Shown here: positions 25,761-34,160 of the stretch, one piece after another
Layout of the letters: each line of letters starts with the position of its first letter
Numbering within the stretch: the first letter of the stretch is position 1
NCBI RefSeq assembly: GCF_042666435.1
Contig: NZ_JBHTDC010000002.1
Span: forward strand, 124,001-188,000
Direction: 5' to 3'
DNA length: 64,000 bases
Source of the DNA: Allosphingosinicella sp042666435
GTDB taxonomy: Bacteria > Pseudomonadota > Alphaproteobacteria > Sphingomonadales > Sphingomonadaceae
The notes under the pieces: model-generated
Told to the model about the DNA's origin: nothing
What the model saw: only the letters and a program-made list of their open reading frames with translations
The model's database searches: none
Position numbers and translations under genes: made by a program

Positions 25761-26633
25761 TCACCAGTAGAAGAAGACGCTGATGATGTGCGCGACGAGC
25801 GCCGCGAGCAGGGCGAATGTGACCGGAACATGGACGTAGAGCCACACCTCCAGCATCGCCCGTATCTTGAGGTGCCGCCTGATCCGGTCCAGCGCCGCGA
25901 GCTTGCGTTCGAGCAGCTTGACCACCGTGTCCAGCGCCGCCGCCTCGTCGCCGGATGAGACAGCGAGGCGGCGCCGCATCTCGGCCAAAGCGCGCGTCGT
26001 GCCGCAGCGCGGGTAGCGGCCCGACAGCCGCCGCGAGAGACCGCCGCCAAAGACATTGTCCTCAAGCGACATCCGGACGATCCCGGTATCGTCGATGGTC
26101 AGCGGCTGCGCGGCTGCCTGGAGCTGCCGGTCGAGCTTGTCGACCGCGTCGATCATCTGCGGCTTGGTCATCTCCGCGCGATTGTCGCTGAGCTCGCGCG
26201 GTAGCGAGGCATAGACCGAGATACCGTAAATGCCGGACAGGATGACAGCCATCATCAGGGCATAAGCCAAAGTGTGGATGTTCCAGCCGAATTGAAAACC
26301 GGTGTGGAGCGTGGCGACGACGATCAGCGACAGGCCGAGATAGACATGGGCGGAGGTCCACGCCTTGAGCGACCAGCGTCCCCGTGTCATCGCCCGCTTG
26401 CGCACGCCGAGCATCGTCAGCCAGAGGATCAGCAGGGCGCCGATCGTGCCGAGCGTATAGCCCAGCCAGCTTCCCCCATTGTGGCGCGGCTGGACGTCGA
26501 CGAGAGCATAGACGGCGAGGCTGACGAACGAGAGGAGAAGCGCGATCTTGAGCCAGCGGAATCGCCCGTGGCGAAGGAAGCTCTCATGGCTCCCCCCTCC
26601 CAGCTCCGTCCGCGATATCCCCCTGCTGGCCAT
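25761..26633 (-). CDS. Cytochrome-b-like integral membrane protein
   Basis: A 290-residue membrane protein with about five hydrophobic helices (residues 28-48, 55-77, 92-112, 120-142 and 260-285). A charged cytoplasmic loop of about 110 residues separates the fourth from the fifth. His residues suited to bis-His heme b binding occur in SAHVYLGLS, ATLHTGFQF, YVHVPVTF and VAHIISVFF. Between a flavo/Fe-S protein and a decaheme protein in one operon, it would move electrons across the inner membrane, probably by quinone exchange or direct relay; that is inferred. There is no close resemblance to NrfD or respiratory cytochrome bc1. The start at 26633 has a weak ribosome-binding site, so a downstream start is possible. 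Confidence 0.7.
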   Translation of the reverse strand: MASRGISRTELGGGSHESFLRHGRFRWLKIALLLSFVSLAVYALVDVQPRHNGGSWLGYTLGTIGALLILWLTMLGVRKRAMTRGRWSLKAWTSAHVYLGLSLIVVATLHTGFQFGWNIHTLAYALMMAVILSGIYGISVYASLPRELSDNRAEMTKPQMIDAVDKLDRQLQAAAQPLTIDDTGIVRMSLEDNVFGGGLSRRLSGRYPRCGTTRALAEMRRRLAVSSGDEAAALDTVVKLLERKLAALDRIRRHLKIRAMLEVWLYVHVPVTFALLAALVAHIISVFFYW

Positions 26634-26664
26634 TCTAAGGTACGATCCCCCTCGCCTCTTCCAT

Positions 26665-26758
26665 CGTCATCTAGGACTTGATCCGGGATCCACGAACACT
26701 GCCCTGAGAGAAGCTCCGCGGGCGGCGCTCCTCGATTCCGGCTTTCGTCGGGATGACG
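26665..26758. repeat. Dispersed palindromic repeat between flavoprotein and cytochrome b genes
   Basis: Outer ends CGTCAT and ATGACG, with an inner GATTCCGGCTTTCGTCGGGATG half. It lies in the 137-base gap of the minus-strand operon and may separate expression of its first gene from the rest. Confidence 0.75.
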
Positions 26759-26770
26759 ACGAATGGCCTC

Positions 26771-29197
26771 TCACTCCCCCATCCTCGCCACCGACAGGAA
26801 TTGCTCTGGCGCGACGCGGATCGCGGCTCCGGTCGGGCAGGCCCGGACGCAGGCGGGGCCGCCGGATATTCCGGCGCACATGTCGCATTTGATCGCCTTC
26901 TTCGGCGTCTCCGAAGCGACCCGTGCCTCGGTCCACTTCTTGGGCGGCTCGCCCGGCCCGGGGCCAAGGCCGGCAATCAGCCAGGCGAGCAGGTTCGGCT
27001 TCCTGGGCGGCACCTTTTCCATGCGGATGACGCCATAGGGGCAGTTGCGCTGGCAATTGCCGCAGCCGATGCAGGTGTCGTCGATGAACACCTCCCCGTC
27101 CGGCCCGCGATGGATGGCGTTGGGCGGGCAATCGGCCATGCAGTGCGGATGCTCGCAATGCCGGCACGAGGTCGGCACATGGAGGTGGGCATAGGTTTTG
27201 CCCGCTTCGCGATTGAGGCGGGAGAGGCCTTCGTGGCTGTCGGCGCAGGCCTTTTCGCAATTGTCGCAGCCGACGCAGAGATTCTCGTCGATGAGCAGCA
27301 CGTCGGTCGCTTCGCCGATGCCGTTCTCGACGAGGAAACCGGCGACCGACGAATACATGTCGACCACGCCGCCGAAGCCGTCCTTCTTCGATTCGACGAA
27401 GCTGGTCAGTACCTGGCGCGAGGCCATGTCCTGCCGGGCCTTGGCCATCAGATCGGGCTTCCTCGCGAGCAGCCTGCGGAACGCGTCGCCATCCAGCTTG
27501 ATCACTTCCGACTTGATCGCGGCCCGCACCGTGGCGGTGCGCCGCCCGCCGTCGATCAGCGCCATCTCGCCGACATAGGAGCCGGCCGGAAGATAGGAGA
27601 GGAAGATGGGCTTGCCGCCGATCGATTTCTCGACGACCATCGATCCCTGGCGGATGACGTAGATGTCGTAGCCTTCCTCCCCTTCGGCGATGATCGCCTC
27701 GCCGGCGCGGACCTGCTTCAGCTCCGCCGTTTCGAGCAATTCGACGAGATCGTCCGGGGTGAGGCCGGACCCGAACATCTGCAGCAGCTGGCGCTCGGTC
27801 GAGATGCGTTCGACCGCCCGCTTGGCGGCGGGCACCGACGCCATCAGCTTCAGCGCCGCCGTGCGCGACACCTCGACCAGGATCGAATCCTCCGCCGTGC
27901 GCACCGTCGCGCCGCGCCTGCGGCCGGAGATCAGTCCGACCTCGCCGAAGATCGAACCGGTCGCGATCGGCACCGTGACCGAGGGATTCTTCGGATCGAC
28001 CTCGACCAGCACCGACCCGTCGGCGATGGTGAACAATGACGAGCCCGGGTCGGCGCGCTCGAAGACGACGCTGCCCGCCGGATAGTAACGCACCTCGCTG
28101 TCGAGCATGAACTCGCGCATCTGGAGGGGCGACATTTCGTTGAGTATGGTGACGTTGGTACGCAGGAATTCCAGCCAGTCGTCGACCGAGCGCCGCCCCG
28201 GCAGCCCCTTGAACTTGGCTTCCAGAATCGGTTCGTCGGCGGGCTTCAGGTCCCGATTTCCGTTGATGAACTCGACGACGTCATAGCCCTGGTTCATGCA
28301 ATGCTTGATGAGCGGATAGCCGGCCAGCGCGCCGATCACGAATATCCCCGGATTGGTCGTCTCGAAGGTCGGCGACAGCTTGGGATAGGAGATGCGGTCG
28401 GCGCTGGTGAATTCGATGCCGCAAGCCTCGACGAATTTGCGCGGCGGCGCCGATCCCATCCGGGCGATGATCCGGTCGCATGGGATCCGCACCTCGCCGT
28501 CGCGCGTGTCGTAAGTGATCCAACCCGGCTCGACCTTCGACGGCGTCGTCTCCAGCATGATGGCGATCCTACCGGCGTCGCGGGCGGCGAGCAGCGCCTT
28601 GATATTGGCGCCCTTCGCCGTGCTGAATTCGGCGGCGCGATTGATGATGGTGACATTGTTGCGCTGTTCGGGATCCTCGACCAGGCCCAGCGCGTTCTCG
28701 ATGCCCGCGTCGCCGGCGCCGATGACGCTGATATGCTCGTCGACATATTCGCCGGGATCGTCGAGCTGATATTGGACGTGGGGCAGGTCCCCGCCGGGCA
28801 CGCGCATCAAATTGGGATTGCCCTGCGTCCCCAGCGCCAGGATGACGTTCTCGGCCCTGACCGCCTCGCCGTTGGCAAGCGTCAACGTGAAATCGCCTTT
28901 GACGCCGGTGATCGAAGCGACTTCGGCCTCCAGCATCACATTGACCTTGTGCGACGCGGCGAGCCTGTCCCACGTTCCGAGCACGGCCTCGCGCTTCCCC
29001 GCTTCGAAATCCATGTCCGAGCGCAGCACGAGCTGGCTCGGAGTCGCCATCACATGCTTGCCCTTCTGATATTTGTATATCGTGTCGGAGAGATGGCCGG
29101 TCTTCTCCAGCAGCACGTGACTCAGGCCCAATCGGGCGGCGCGCGCGGCGGCGCTGAGGCCGGCGGGCCCCGATCCCACTATCGCGATGCCGAACAT
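26771..29197 (-). CDS. Flavoprotein oxidoreductase with two cyclic-nucleotide-binding domains and four Fe-S cluster motifs
   Basis: An 808-residue cytoplasmic fusion. Residues 1 to about 330 form a two-dinucleotide-binding-domain flavoprotein (IVGSGPAGLSAA for FAD, VIGAGDAGIENA for NAD(P)H), similar to thioredoxin-reductase-like or YpdA-like enzymes. Two cyclic-nucleotide-binding domains follow (about 345-470 and 480-605). Both have canonical phosphate cassettes, GEVGLISGRRRGAT and GEMALIDGGRRTAT, with the Glu and Arg in PKA-type spacing. The C-terminal 165 residues carry ferredoxin motifs CVGCDNCEKAC, CRHCEHPHCMADC, CIGCGNCQRNC and CDMCAGISGGPACVRAC, the four-cluster DmsB/HybA layout. ATG 29197 is chosen; GTG 29206 and ATG 29276 are possible. 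It probably couples NAD(P)H to the membrane cytochrome b under cAMP control. Confidence 0.9.
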   Translation of the reverse strand: MFGIAIVGSGPAGLSAAARAARLGLSHVLLEKTGHLSDTIYKYQKGKHVMATPSQLVLRSDMDFEAGKREAVLGTWDRLAASHKVNVMLEAEVASITGVKGDFTLTLANGEAVRAENVILALGTQGNPNLMRVPGGDLPHVQYQLDDPGEYVDEHISVIGAGDAGIENALGLVEDPEQRNNVTIINRAAEFSTAKGANIKALLAARDAGRIAIMLETTPSKVEPGWITYDTRDGEVRIPCDRIIARMGSAPPRKFVEACGIEFTSADRISYPKLSPTFETTNPGIFVIGALAGYPLIKHCMNQGYDVVEFINGNRDLKPADEPILEAKFKGLPGRRSVDDWLEFLRTNVTILNEMSPLQMREFMLDSEVRYYPAGSVVFERADPGSSLFTIADGSVLVEVDPKNPSVTVPIATGSIFGEVGLISGRRRGATVRTAEDSILVEVSRTAALKLMASVPAAKRAVERISTERQLLQMFGSGLTPDDLVELLETAELKQVRAGEAIIAEGEEGYDIYVIRQGSMVVEKSIGGKPIFLSYLPAGSYVGEMALIDGGRRTATVRAAIKSEVIKLDGDAFRRLLARKPDLMAKARQDMASRQVLTSFVESKKDGFGGVVDMYSSVAGFLVENGIGEATDVLLIDENLCVGCDNCEKACADSHEGLSRLNREAGKTYAHLHVPTSCRHCEHPHCMADCPPNAIHRGPDGEVFIDDTCIGCGNCQRNCPYGVIRMEKVPPRKPNLLAWLIAGLGPGPGEPPKKWTEARVASETPKKAIKCDMCAGISGGPACVRACPTGAAIRVAPEQFLSVARMGE

Positions 29198-29357
29198 AGC
29201 GGTCACCGGCTTCTCCACCCCTTCCGATATGGGGGGCGTCGGCGCTGCAAGTCCCCGCGCCGCGGCCCCGCCCATGAACGGCTTGCGATACTGTAGCAGC
29301 TTGAAAGCCGCACACCAGACTTGACGGCGATTATTTTGCGAGTGAGACCTTCTACTT

Positions 29358-30302
29358 ATGACCGTCTCACCCGCCCGGCCGAAACCACCTCCTCCGACGG
29401 CGACGATCGCGCTGGTCGCGGCCGCCATCATCGCGGCCGCCTCCGCCGGAGTCGCGTTGTTCCGGTCGGCCGACGGCGCCGCCGCCGAAGCCGGCCCCCA
29501 TGGCAGCGTCAGGCCCGACGAACCGGTCGCGCCGGTCGAGCAGAAGATCGCCGAGCTCGAAGCGCGGCTCAAGGCCGATCCGGGCGATGCCGAGGGCTGG
29601 CGGCTGCTCGGCTGGTCCTGGTTCGAGATGGGCGACCTGATGCGCGCCGCCGGGGCCTATCGCCGCGCCGCCGAGGTCGAGCCGGGCAATGCGGAGAATT
29701 GGTCGTCGCTCGGCGAAGCACTGCAATCGGCCGGTCCCGATATTTCCCCGGAAGCCGAAGCCGCCTTCCGGCGCGCGCTGGCGCTCGACCCGTCCGATCC
29801 GCGCGCCCGCTATTTCCTTGCCGTGCAAAAGGATCTGAAAGGCGAGCATGAAGCGGCGATCGGCGACTGGATCGCCTTGCTCCGCGACACGCCGCCCGGC
29901 GCTCCGTGGGAGGCCGACCTTCGCCGCACCATCGCCCAGGTCGCGGACAAGGAAGGTATCGACCTCGCCGGCCGGGTGCCGCCACCCGCCGCCGGTTCGG
30001 TCGCGACCGCCGCCATTCCCGGCCCGACGCCGGAGCAGATGGCGGCGGCATCCTCGATCCCGCCTGGCCAGCAGGATGCGATGGTCCAGAACATGGTCGA
30101 GGGACTGGCGAACCGCCTGAAGGCCAATCCCGGGGACGCGGCCGGCTGGATCCGCCTGATGCGCGCGCGGATGGTCCTGGGCGAGACCGACGCCGCCAGG
30201 GCCGCGCACCGCTCCGGCCTCGCCGCGTTCAAAGGCGACCCGGCGGTCACCGCCCAGCTCAACCAAGCCGCCGAGCAGCTCGGCGTCCCCAGTGGCGGCT
30301 GA
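29358..30302 (+). CDS. CcmI/CycH-like TPR protein of cytochrome c maturation
   Basis: A 314-residue protein with an N-terminal membrane anchor (about residues 17-37, TIALVAAAIIAAASAG) and periplasmic TPR repeats (about 60-175). A second TPR region begins after residue 220 (PTPEQMAAASS to EGLANRLKANPGD), the usual C-terminal pattern of CcmI/CycH, which binds apocytochrome c for heme ligation. The rest of the ccm operon is not in the window. Its start is divergent from the flavoprotein gene of the multiheme locus, so it may serve that locus. The gene overlaps the next start by 11 bases. Confidence 0.75.
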   Translation: MTVSPARPKPPPPTATIALVAAAIIAAASAGVALFRSADGAAAEAGPHGSVRPDEPVAPVEQKIAELEARLKADPGDAEGWRLLGWSWFEMGDLMRAAGAYRRAAEVEPGNAENWSSLGEALQSAGPDISPEAEAAFRRALALDPSDPRARYFLAVQKDLKGEHEAAIGDWIALLRDTPPGAPWEADLRRTIAQVADKEGIDLAGRVPPPAAGSVATAAIPGPTPEQMAAASSIPPGQQDAMVQNMVEGLANRLKANPGDAAGWIRLMRARMVLGETDAARAAHRSGLAAFKGDPAVTAQLNQAAEQLGVPSGG

Positions 30303-31488
30303 CCGCCCGCTCATCCTCTCCATCGTCGGGACCCGTCCCGAAGCGATCAAGCTCAGCCCGGTGATCCGCGCCCTCGCCGAGAGGGCCGCTTTTACCCAGA
30401 AGGTGATCCTTACCGGCCAGCATAGCGGCCTCGCTCCCTCCTTCGCCTTCCTCCCGGCCGACGCCATCATCGGGCTTCCCGTGAACCTCAGCGAGCAGAC
30501 CGCCGGGGAGGTGCGCGACACCTTGCGATACGCGCTCTGCCAGCGCTTCCTGCGTCTCCGTCCCGACCTGGTTCTCGTCCAGGGCGACACGACCAGTGCG
30601 CTCGCCGCGGCCTTCGCGGCCAAGGATATCGGCGTGCCGCTCGGCCATGTCGAAGCGGGCCTCCGCTCCGGGGACCTCCAGCAGCCATGGCCCGAGGAAG
30701 GCAATCGCATCGCCATCGATCAGCTCGCCGACATCCTCTTCGCGCCCAGCTCGGACGCGGCGGCGAACCTGGCGGGCGACGCACAGGTCGGCGGAAACGT
30801 GCTGGTGACCGGCAATAGCGGCATCGACGCGCTCCTCGAAATCCGCGGCGACCTGCCCGCCGTTCCGCCCGGCGAGGGCGGCCGCCGAAAAATCCTAGTC
30901 ACCTGCCATCGCCGGGAGAATCGGGGCGACGTGCTTCGCGGAATCGCCGCGGCCTTGCGCCGGCTGGTCGATACATTGCCGGTCGCGATCGTCTTTCCGC
31001 TTCACCCCAACCGCCATATCCGGCGGCTGGTCGTGCGGCTGCTTACTGGTGCGGAGCACGTGACCCTGCTGGAGCCGCTCGATTATCCCGAGATGGTGGC
31101 CCAGCTTTCCGATTGCTGGCTCGTCCTCACCGACAGCGGCGGGCTCCAGGAGGAAGCGCCCGCGCTCGGCAAGCCGGTTCTGCTGCTGAGAGAAACCACC
31201 GAGCGGGGCGAGGCGGTCGCCAGCGAGAATATCGCCCTGGTCGGGACCGACCCCGATCGCATCGTCGAGGCCGTCACCGCCCTTCACGACGACCCCGCCC
31301 GCTACGCCCGCATGGCGACCCCCGCCTTCCCGTTCGGCGACGGCCATGCCGCGCCGCGCATCGCCGATGCGATCGAGGCGTTTCTTGGCGCCAGGGCCCC
31401 GCGCGGCGATCTTGCGCCGCCCGCCGCAATCGCCCATGGAGCCGGCGATGGCGCAGGACTGGACCCCTTCGAGCTGGCACAGCCATGA
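30292..31488 (+). CDS. wecB: UDP-N-acetylglucosamine 2-epimerase (non-hydrolysing)
   Basis: A 398-residue GT-B-fold enzyme that interconverts UDP-GlcNAc and UDP-ManNAc for polysaccharide synthesis. Family motifs are GTRPEAIKLSPV, VQGDTTSALA, HVEAGLRSG, PEEGNRIAIDQLAD, TCHRRENRG and TDSGGLQEEAP. The start is a GTG at 30292 inside the end of the TPR gene. The C-terminal 30 residues are Ala/Pro/Gly-rich and overlap the DAHP synthase start by 41 bases. No other capsule gene is adjacent. Confidence 0.93.
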   Translation: MAADRPLILSIVGTRPEAIKLSPVIRALAERAAFTQKVILTGQHSGLAPSFAFLPADAIIGLPVNLSEQTAGEVRDTLRYALCQRFLRLRPDLVLVQGDTTSALAAAFAAKDIGVPLGHVEAGLRSGDLQQPWPEEGNRIAIDQLADILFAPSSDAAANLAGDAQVGGNVLVTGNSGIDALLEIRGDLPAVPPGEGGRRKILVTCHRRENRGDVLRGIAAALRRLVDTLPVAIVFPLHPNRHIRRLVVRLLTGAEHVTLLEPLDYPEMVAQLSDCWLVLTDSGGLQEEAPALGKPVLLLRETTERGEAVASENIALVGTDPDRIVEAVTALHDDPARYARMATPAFPFGDGHAAPRIADAIEAFLGARAPRGDLAPPAAIAHGAGDGAGLDPFELAQP

Positions 31489-32656
31489 CGTCCGTCAGCA
31501 GCCGACCTATGGCGACGCCTCCGCTCTGGCCGCCGCCACCCGCGAGCTCGCCGCCTACCCGCCGCTGACCAGCCCCGCCGAGACCCGGGCGCTGCGCGCC
31601 GGGATCGCCGAAGCCCAGGCGGGCCGCGCCTTCCTGCTCCAGGGCGGCGATTGCGCCGAGAGTTTCGCCGAATTCTCGCCCGCCAACATCCGCGCCAATT
31701 ATCGACTCGTCTCCGGCATGGTCGATCTGCTCGCCGCCGCTTCCGGCCTGCCGATCATTCGCGTCGGCCGCATGGCGGGCCAGTTCGCCAAGCCGCGCTC
31801 GACCGAAGAGGAGGAGCAAGGCGGCTGCCGGCTTCCCGCCTATCGCGGCGACATCGTCAACGGCATCGCCTTCGACGAGGCCGCGCGCGTGCCCGATCCC
31901 GACCGCATGTTCCGCGCCTACAGCCAGGCGGCCGCGACGCTCGCCCATCTGAAGGAACTCGCTCGCGACGAAGGCGCCCCTTTCTATACCAGCCACGAAG
32001 CCTTGCTCCTGCCGTTCGAGCAGGCGCTGGTCCGGCGCGAGGGCGAGGACGGCCCCTGGTACGGCGCCTCGGCCCATTTCCTGTGGATCGGCGACCGCAC
32101 CCGCTTTCCGGGCTCTGCCCATGTCGAATTCGCCCGCGGCCTCGCCAATCCGGTCGGGATCAAATGCGGCCCGACGCTCGATCCCGACACCCTGCTCCGC
32201 CTGCTCGACAACCTCAATCCCGAGCGCGCGCCGGGCCGCATCACGCTCATCGCCCGCATGGGAGCCGATCGCGTCGAGGCCGCGCTTCCGCCGCTGCTGC
32301 GCGCCGTCCGCCGCGAGGGCCATCCCGTCTTGTGGTGCTGCGACCCGATGCACGGCAACACGATCAAGGCCGCCAATGGCTACAAGACGCGGCCTATGGC
32401 CAGCATTCTCGACGAGGTTCGCGCCTTCTTCGCCTTGTGCCCGGCCGAGGGCGTCCGCGCTGGCGGCATCCATGTCGAAATGACCGGGCAGGACGTCACC
32501 GAATGCACCGGCGGCGCCGCGATGCTTTCGGAGCAGGATCTAAGCGACCGCTATCACACCCATTGCGACCCCCGCCTCAACGCCGCGCAGGCGATGGAGC
32601 TGGGCGGTCTGCTCGCCGAGACGCTGGAAGCCCGGCGCGGCGCGGCGGCGGCCTGA
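31448..32656 (+). CDS. aroG: Class II (plant-type) DAHP synthase
   Basis: A 402-residue 3-deoxy-7-phosphoheptulonate synthase (PEP + erythrose-4-phosphate), the first step of the shikimate pathway. Motifs of the class II family are GGDCAESFAEF, RVGRMAGQFAKPRS, WIGDRTR, GIKCGPTL, LWCCDPMHGNT and GGIHVEMTGQDVTECTGG. ATG 31448 is preferred; ATG 31436 is 12 bases upstream. It is slightly shorter than most class II enzymes at the N terminus, fitting the alphaproteobacterial form. It overlaps the end of the epimerase gene. Confidence 0.95.
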   Translation: MAQDWTPSSWHSHDVRQQPTYGDASALAAATRELAAYPPLTSPAETRALRAGIAEAQAGRAFLLQGGDCAESFAEFSPANIRANYRLVSGMVDLLAAASGLPIIRVGRMAGQFAKPRSTEEEEQGGCRLPAYRGDIVNGIAFDEAARVPDPDRMFRAYSQAAATLAHLKELARDEGAPFYTSHEALLLPFEQALVRREGEDGPWYGASAHFLWIGDRTRFPGSAHVEFARGLANPVGIKCGPTLDPDTLLRLLDNLNPERAPGRITLIARMGADRVEAALPPLLRAVRREGHPVLWCCDPMHGNTIKAANGYKTRPMASILDEVRAFFALCPAEGVRAGGIHVEMTGQDVTECTGGAAMLSEQDLSDRYHTHCDPRLNAAQAMELGGLLAETLEARRGAAAA

Positions 32657-32670
32657 GGCGGGACGGGAAG

Positions 32671-33216
32671 ATGGTCGAGCGGTCGCGGCGGAGGGCGCTG
32701 GCGCTGGGCATCGCCGCGCTGGCCGGCATATTCGCCTATGCGGCGCTGCGGCCGGAGGGAAGCAGCGACGCCGACGCCTGGCTCGCGGCCGAATCGGCCG
32801 AGAAAGCGGAGAAAGCCGGCGAACACTCCGGCGTCACCGCCTACGACCTCGTCATCGACTATCCGATGATCGACCTCGCCACCTTGGGACAGATCGCCAC
32901 CGTTCCCGACCCGGTCGAACGGCGCATCTTGCTCGAGCAAGAGAAGGAGCGGATCGAGGCGGCGCGGGCGGCCGCCGTCGACGCGGCGGTGCCGCCTGTG
33001 CCGTCGAACGGGGTCCCGCCCGGCGGCGAGAGCCACGGCGCTTATGGCGATCCCGGCGCGGGAATCGAGACGTTCGCCGATCCTGGGGCCGGGGTCCCCG
33101 GTCTGCCTGGCGGCGCCGAGGACGGTCTGGCCGGCGAGCCCATGCCCTTCGACTGGGGCGACAGCCAGGAAGGCGCCGGCAAGACCGGCTGTGGAGCTTC
33201 GGGCGAGGATTGCTGA
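32671..33216 (+). CDS. Small hypothetical protein with N-terminal membrane segment
   Basis: A 181-residue protein of unknown function. There is one hydrophobic N-terminal helix (about residues 9-25, LALGIAALAGIFAYAAL), then an acidic helical part, a Pro/Gly-rich low-complexity stretch (about 105-165), and a C terminus with two Cys (TGCGASGEDC). ATG 32671 follows CGGGAAG closely. It is 14 bases after the DAHP synthase gene and likely co-transcribed. It is probably anchored with the bulk in the periplasm. Confidence 0.6.
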   Translation: MVERSRRRALALGIAALAGIFAYAALRPEGSSDADAWLAAESAEKAEKAGEHSGVTAYDLVIDYPMIDLATLGQIATVPDPVERRILLEQEKERIEAARAAAVDAAVPPVPSNGVPPGGESHGAYGDPGAGIETFADPGAGVPGLPGGAEDGLAGEPMPFDWGDSQEGAGKTGCGASGEDC

Positions 33217-33225
33217 TCCCGCGTC

Positions 33226-33254
33226 TTGACAGGAACCCGCTCTCCCCCATATGC
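33226..33254 (+). promoter_or_regulatory. Predicted sigma-70 promoter for tRNA-Glu
   Basis: Perfect -35 box TTGACA (33226-33231), a 16-17 base spacer, then a CATATGC-type -10, ending 27 bases before the tRNA. Confidence 0.65.
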
Positions 33255-33281
33255 GCCGGCCTCGCCTTCGCGCGCCGCGAC

Positions 33282-33356
33282 GGCCCCTTCGTCTAGCGGT
33301 CAGGACGTCGCCCTCTCACGGCGAAAACACGAGTTCGATTCTCGTAGGGGTCACCA
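33282..33356 (+). tRNA. tRNA-Glu(CTC)
   Basis: A 75-base tRNA with encoded CCA. The acceptor stem GGCCCCT pairs with AGGGGTC (one G-T pair). The anticodon arm is TCGCC-CTCTCAC-GGCGA with anticodon CTC, reading GAG. The T arm is CACGAGTTCGATTCTCGTA. Confidence 0.95.
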
Positions 33357-33440
33357 GGCGCATCGACCGGCGCGGGATGCGTTCCGGTCGCACGGCCGGG
33401 CACGCTTGGCAACGCCTTATGCGCGCCCTAATGCTTGGCC

Positions 33441-33605
33441 ATGAACCTCAAATGCCTGCTCGGCCGCCACGAAGCGGTGAACGACCTGTCGCAGTGGAAG
33501 AACGGCTATTATCTGAGCGCCTGCGCGGTGTGCGGCGTCAAGATGCGCAACTATGGCAGCGGTTGGCAGGCCGCCTCCGCCCGCGACAAGGCGGACAAGA
33601 AATAA
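33441..33605 (+). CDS. 54-residue Cys-pair (zinc-ribbon-like) small protein
   Basis: A short gene. ATG 33441 gives MNLKCLLGRHEAV, and the protein runs to DKADKK at 33605. Cys5 precedes a CxxC at residues 28-31 (SACAVCGVKMRN), so a half zinc ribbon is possible. Codon use is that of a real gene, with GC-rich third positions. The deaminated-base glycosylase gene starts four bases after its stop, so the two form a tight pair. No function can be assigned. Confidence 0.65.
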   Translation: MNLKCLLGRHEAVNDLSQWKNGYYLSACAVCGVKMRNYGSGWQAASARDKADKK

Positions 33606-33609
33606 TCGG

Positions 33610-34131
33610 GTGGACGATCGGGCGGCAGCGCTGAAGCGATCGTTCGCGCCGGTGGCGGACGAGCGCACGCGGCTGCTGCTGCTCGGCAGCCTGCCCGGCG
33701 AGGAATCGCTCGCGCGCGGGCGTTATTACGCCCATCCCCGCAATCAGTTCTGGCGGCTGGCCGGCGCCGTCATCGCGGCCGAGCTGGAGCCCCTCCCCTA
33801 TGAGGCGCGGCTGGAGACCTTGCTGGCGGCGGGCATAGGACTTTGGGATGTCGTCGCCAGCGCCCGGCGGCGCGGCAGCCTCGACGCGGCGATCCGCGAC
33901 CATGCGCCCAACGCGCTGCCCGAACTGGCCGCCGCTCTGCCCGCCCTTCGCGCCGTCGGCTTCAACGGCGGCACCTCGGCCCGGCTGGGTATGAAGATGC
34001 TGGCGGGAAGCGGGCTCGCCTTGCTGTCGCTGCCGTCGAGCAGCCCGGCCTACACCCTGTCCTTCGCCGCCAAGCGCGAGGCATGGCTGGCGCTCCGTCC
34101 GTTCCTCGACAGCGACCCGCGCCCCTCCTAA
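33610..34131 (+). CDS. Hypoxanthine-DNA glycosylase-like (DNA-deoxyinosine glycosylase)
   Basis: A 173-residue member of the uracil-DNA glycosylase superfamily. The N-terminal motif LLLGSLPGEESL is followed by RGRYYAHPRNQFW, typical of the hypoxanthine-DNA glycosylase branch that removes deaminated adenine from DNA. The later FNGGTSARLG and LPSSSPAYTL complete the active-site loops. The start is a GTG at 33610, four bases after the small Cys-pair gene; upstream in-frame codons overlap that gene. Confidence 0.82.
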   Translation: MDDRAAALKRSFAPVADERTRLLLLGSLPGEESLARGRYYAHPRNQFWRLAGAVIAAELEPLPYEARLETLLAAGIGLWDVVASARRRGSLDAAIRDHAPNALPELAAALPALRAVGFNGGTSARLGMKMLAGSGLALLSLPSSSPAYTLSFAAKREAWLALRPFLDSDPRPS

Positions 34132-34160
34132 GGCTGGAGGCAACCGACAGGGGGGAAAGC

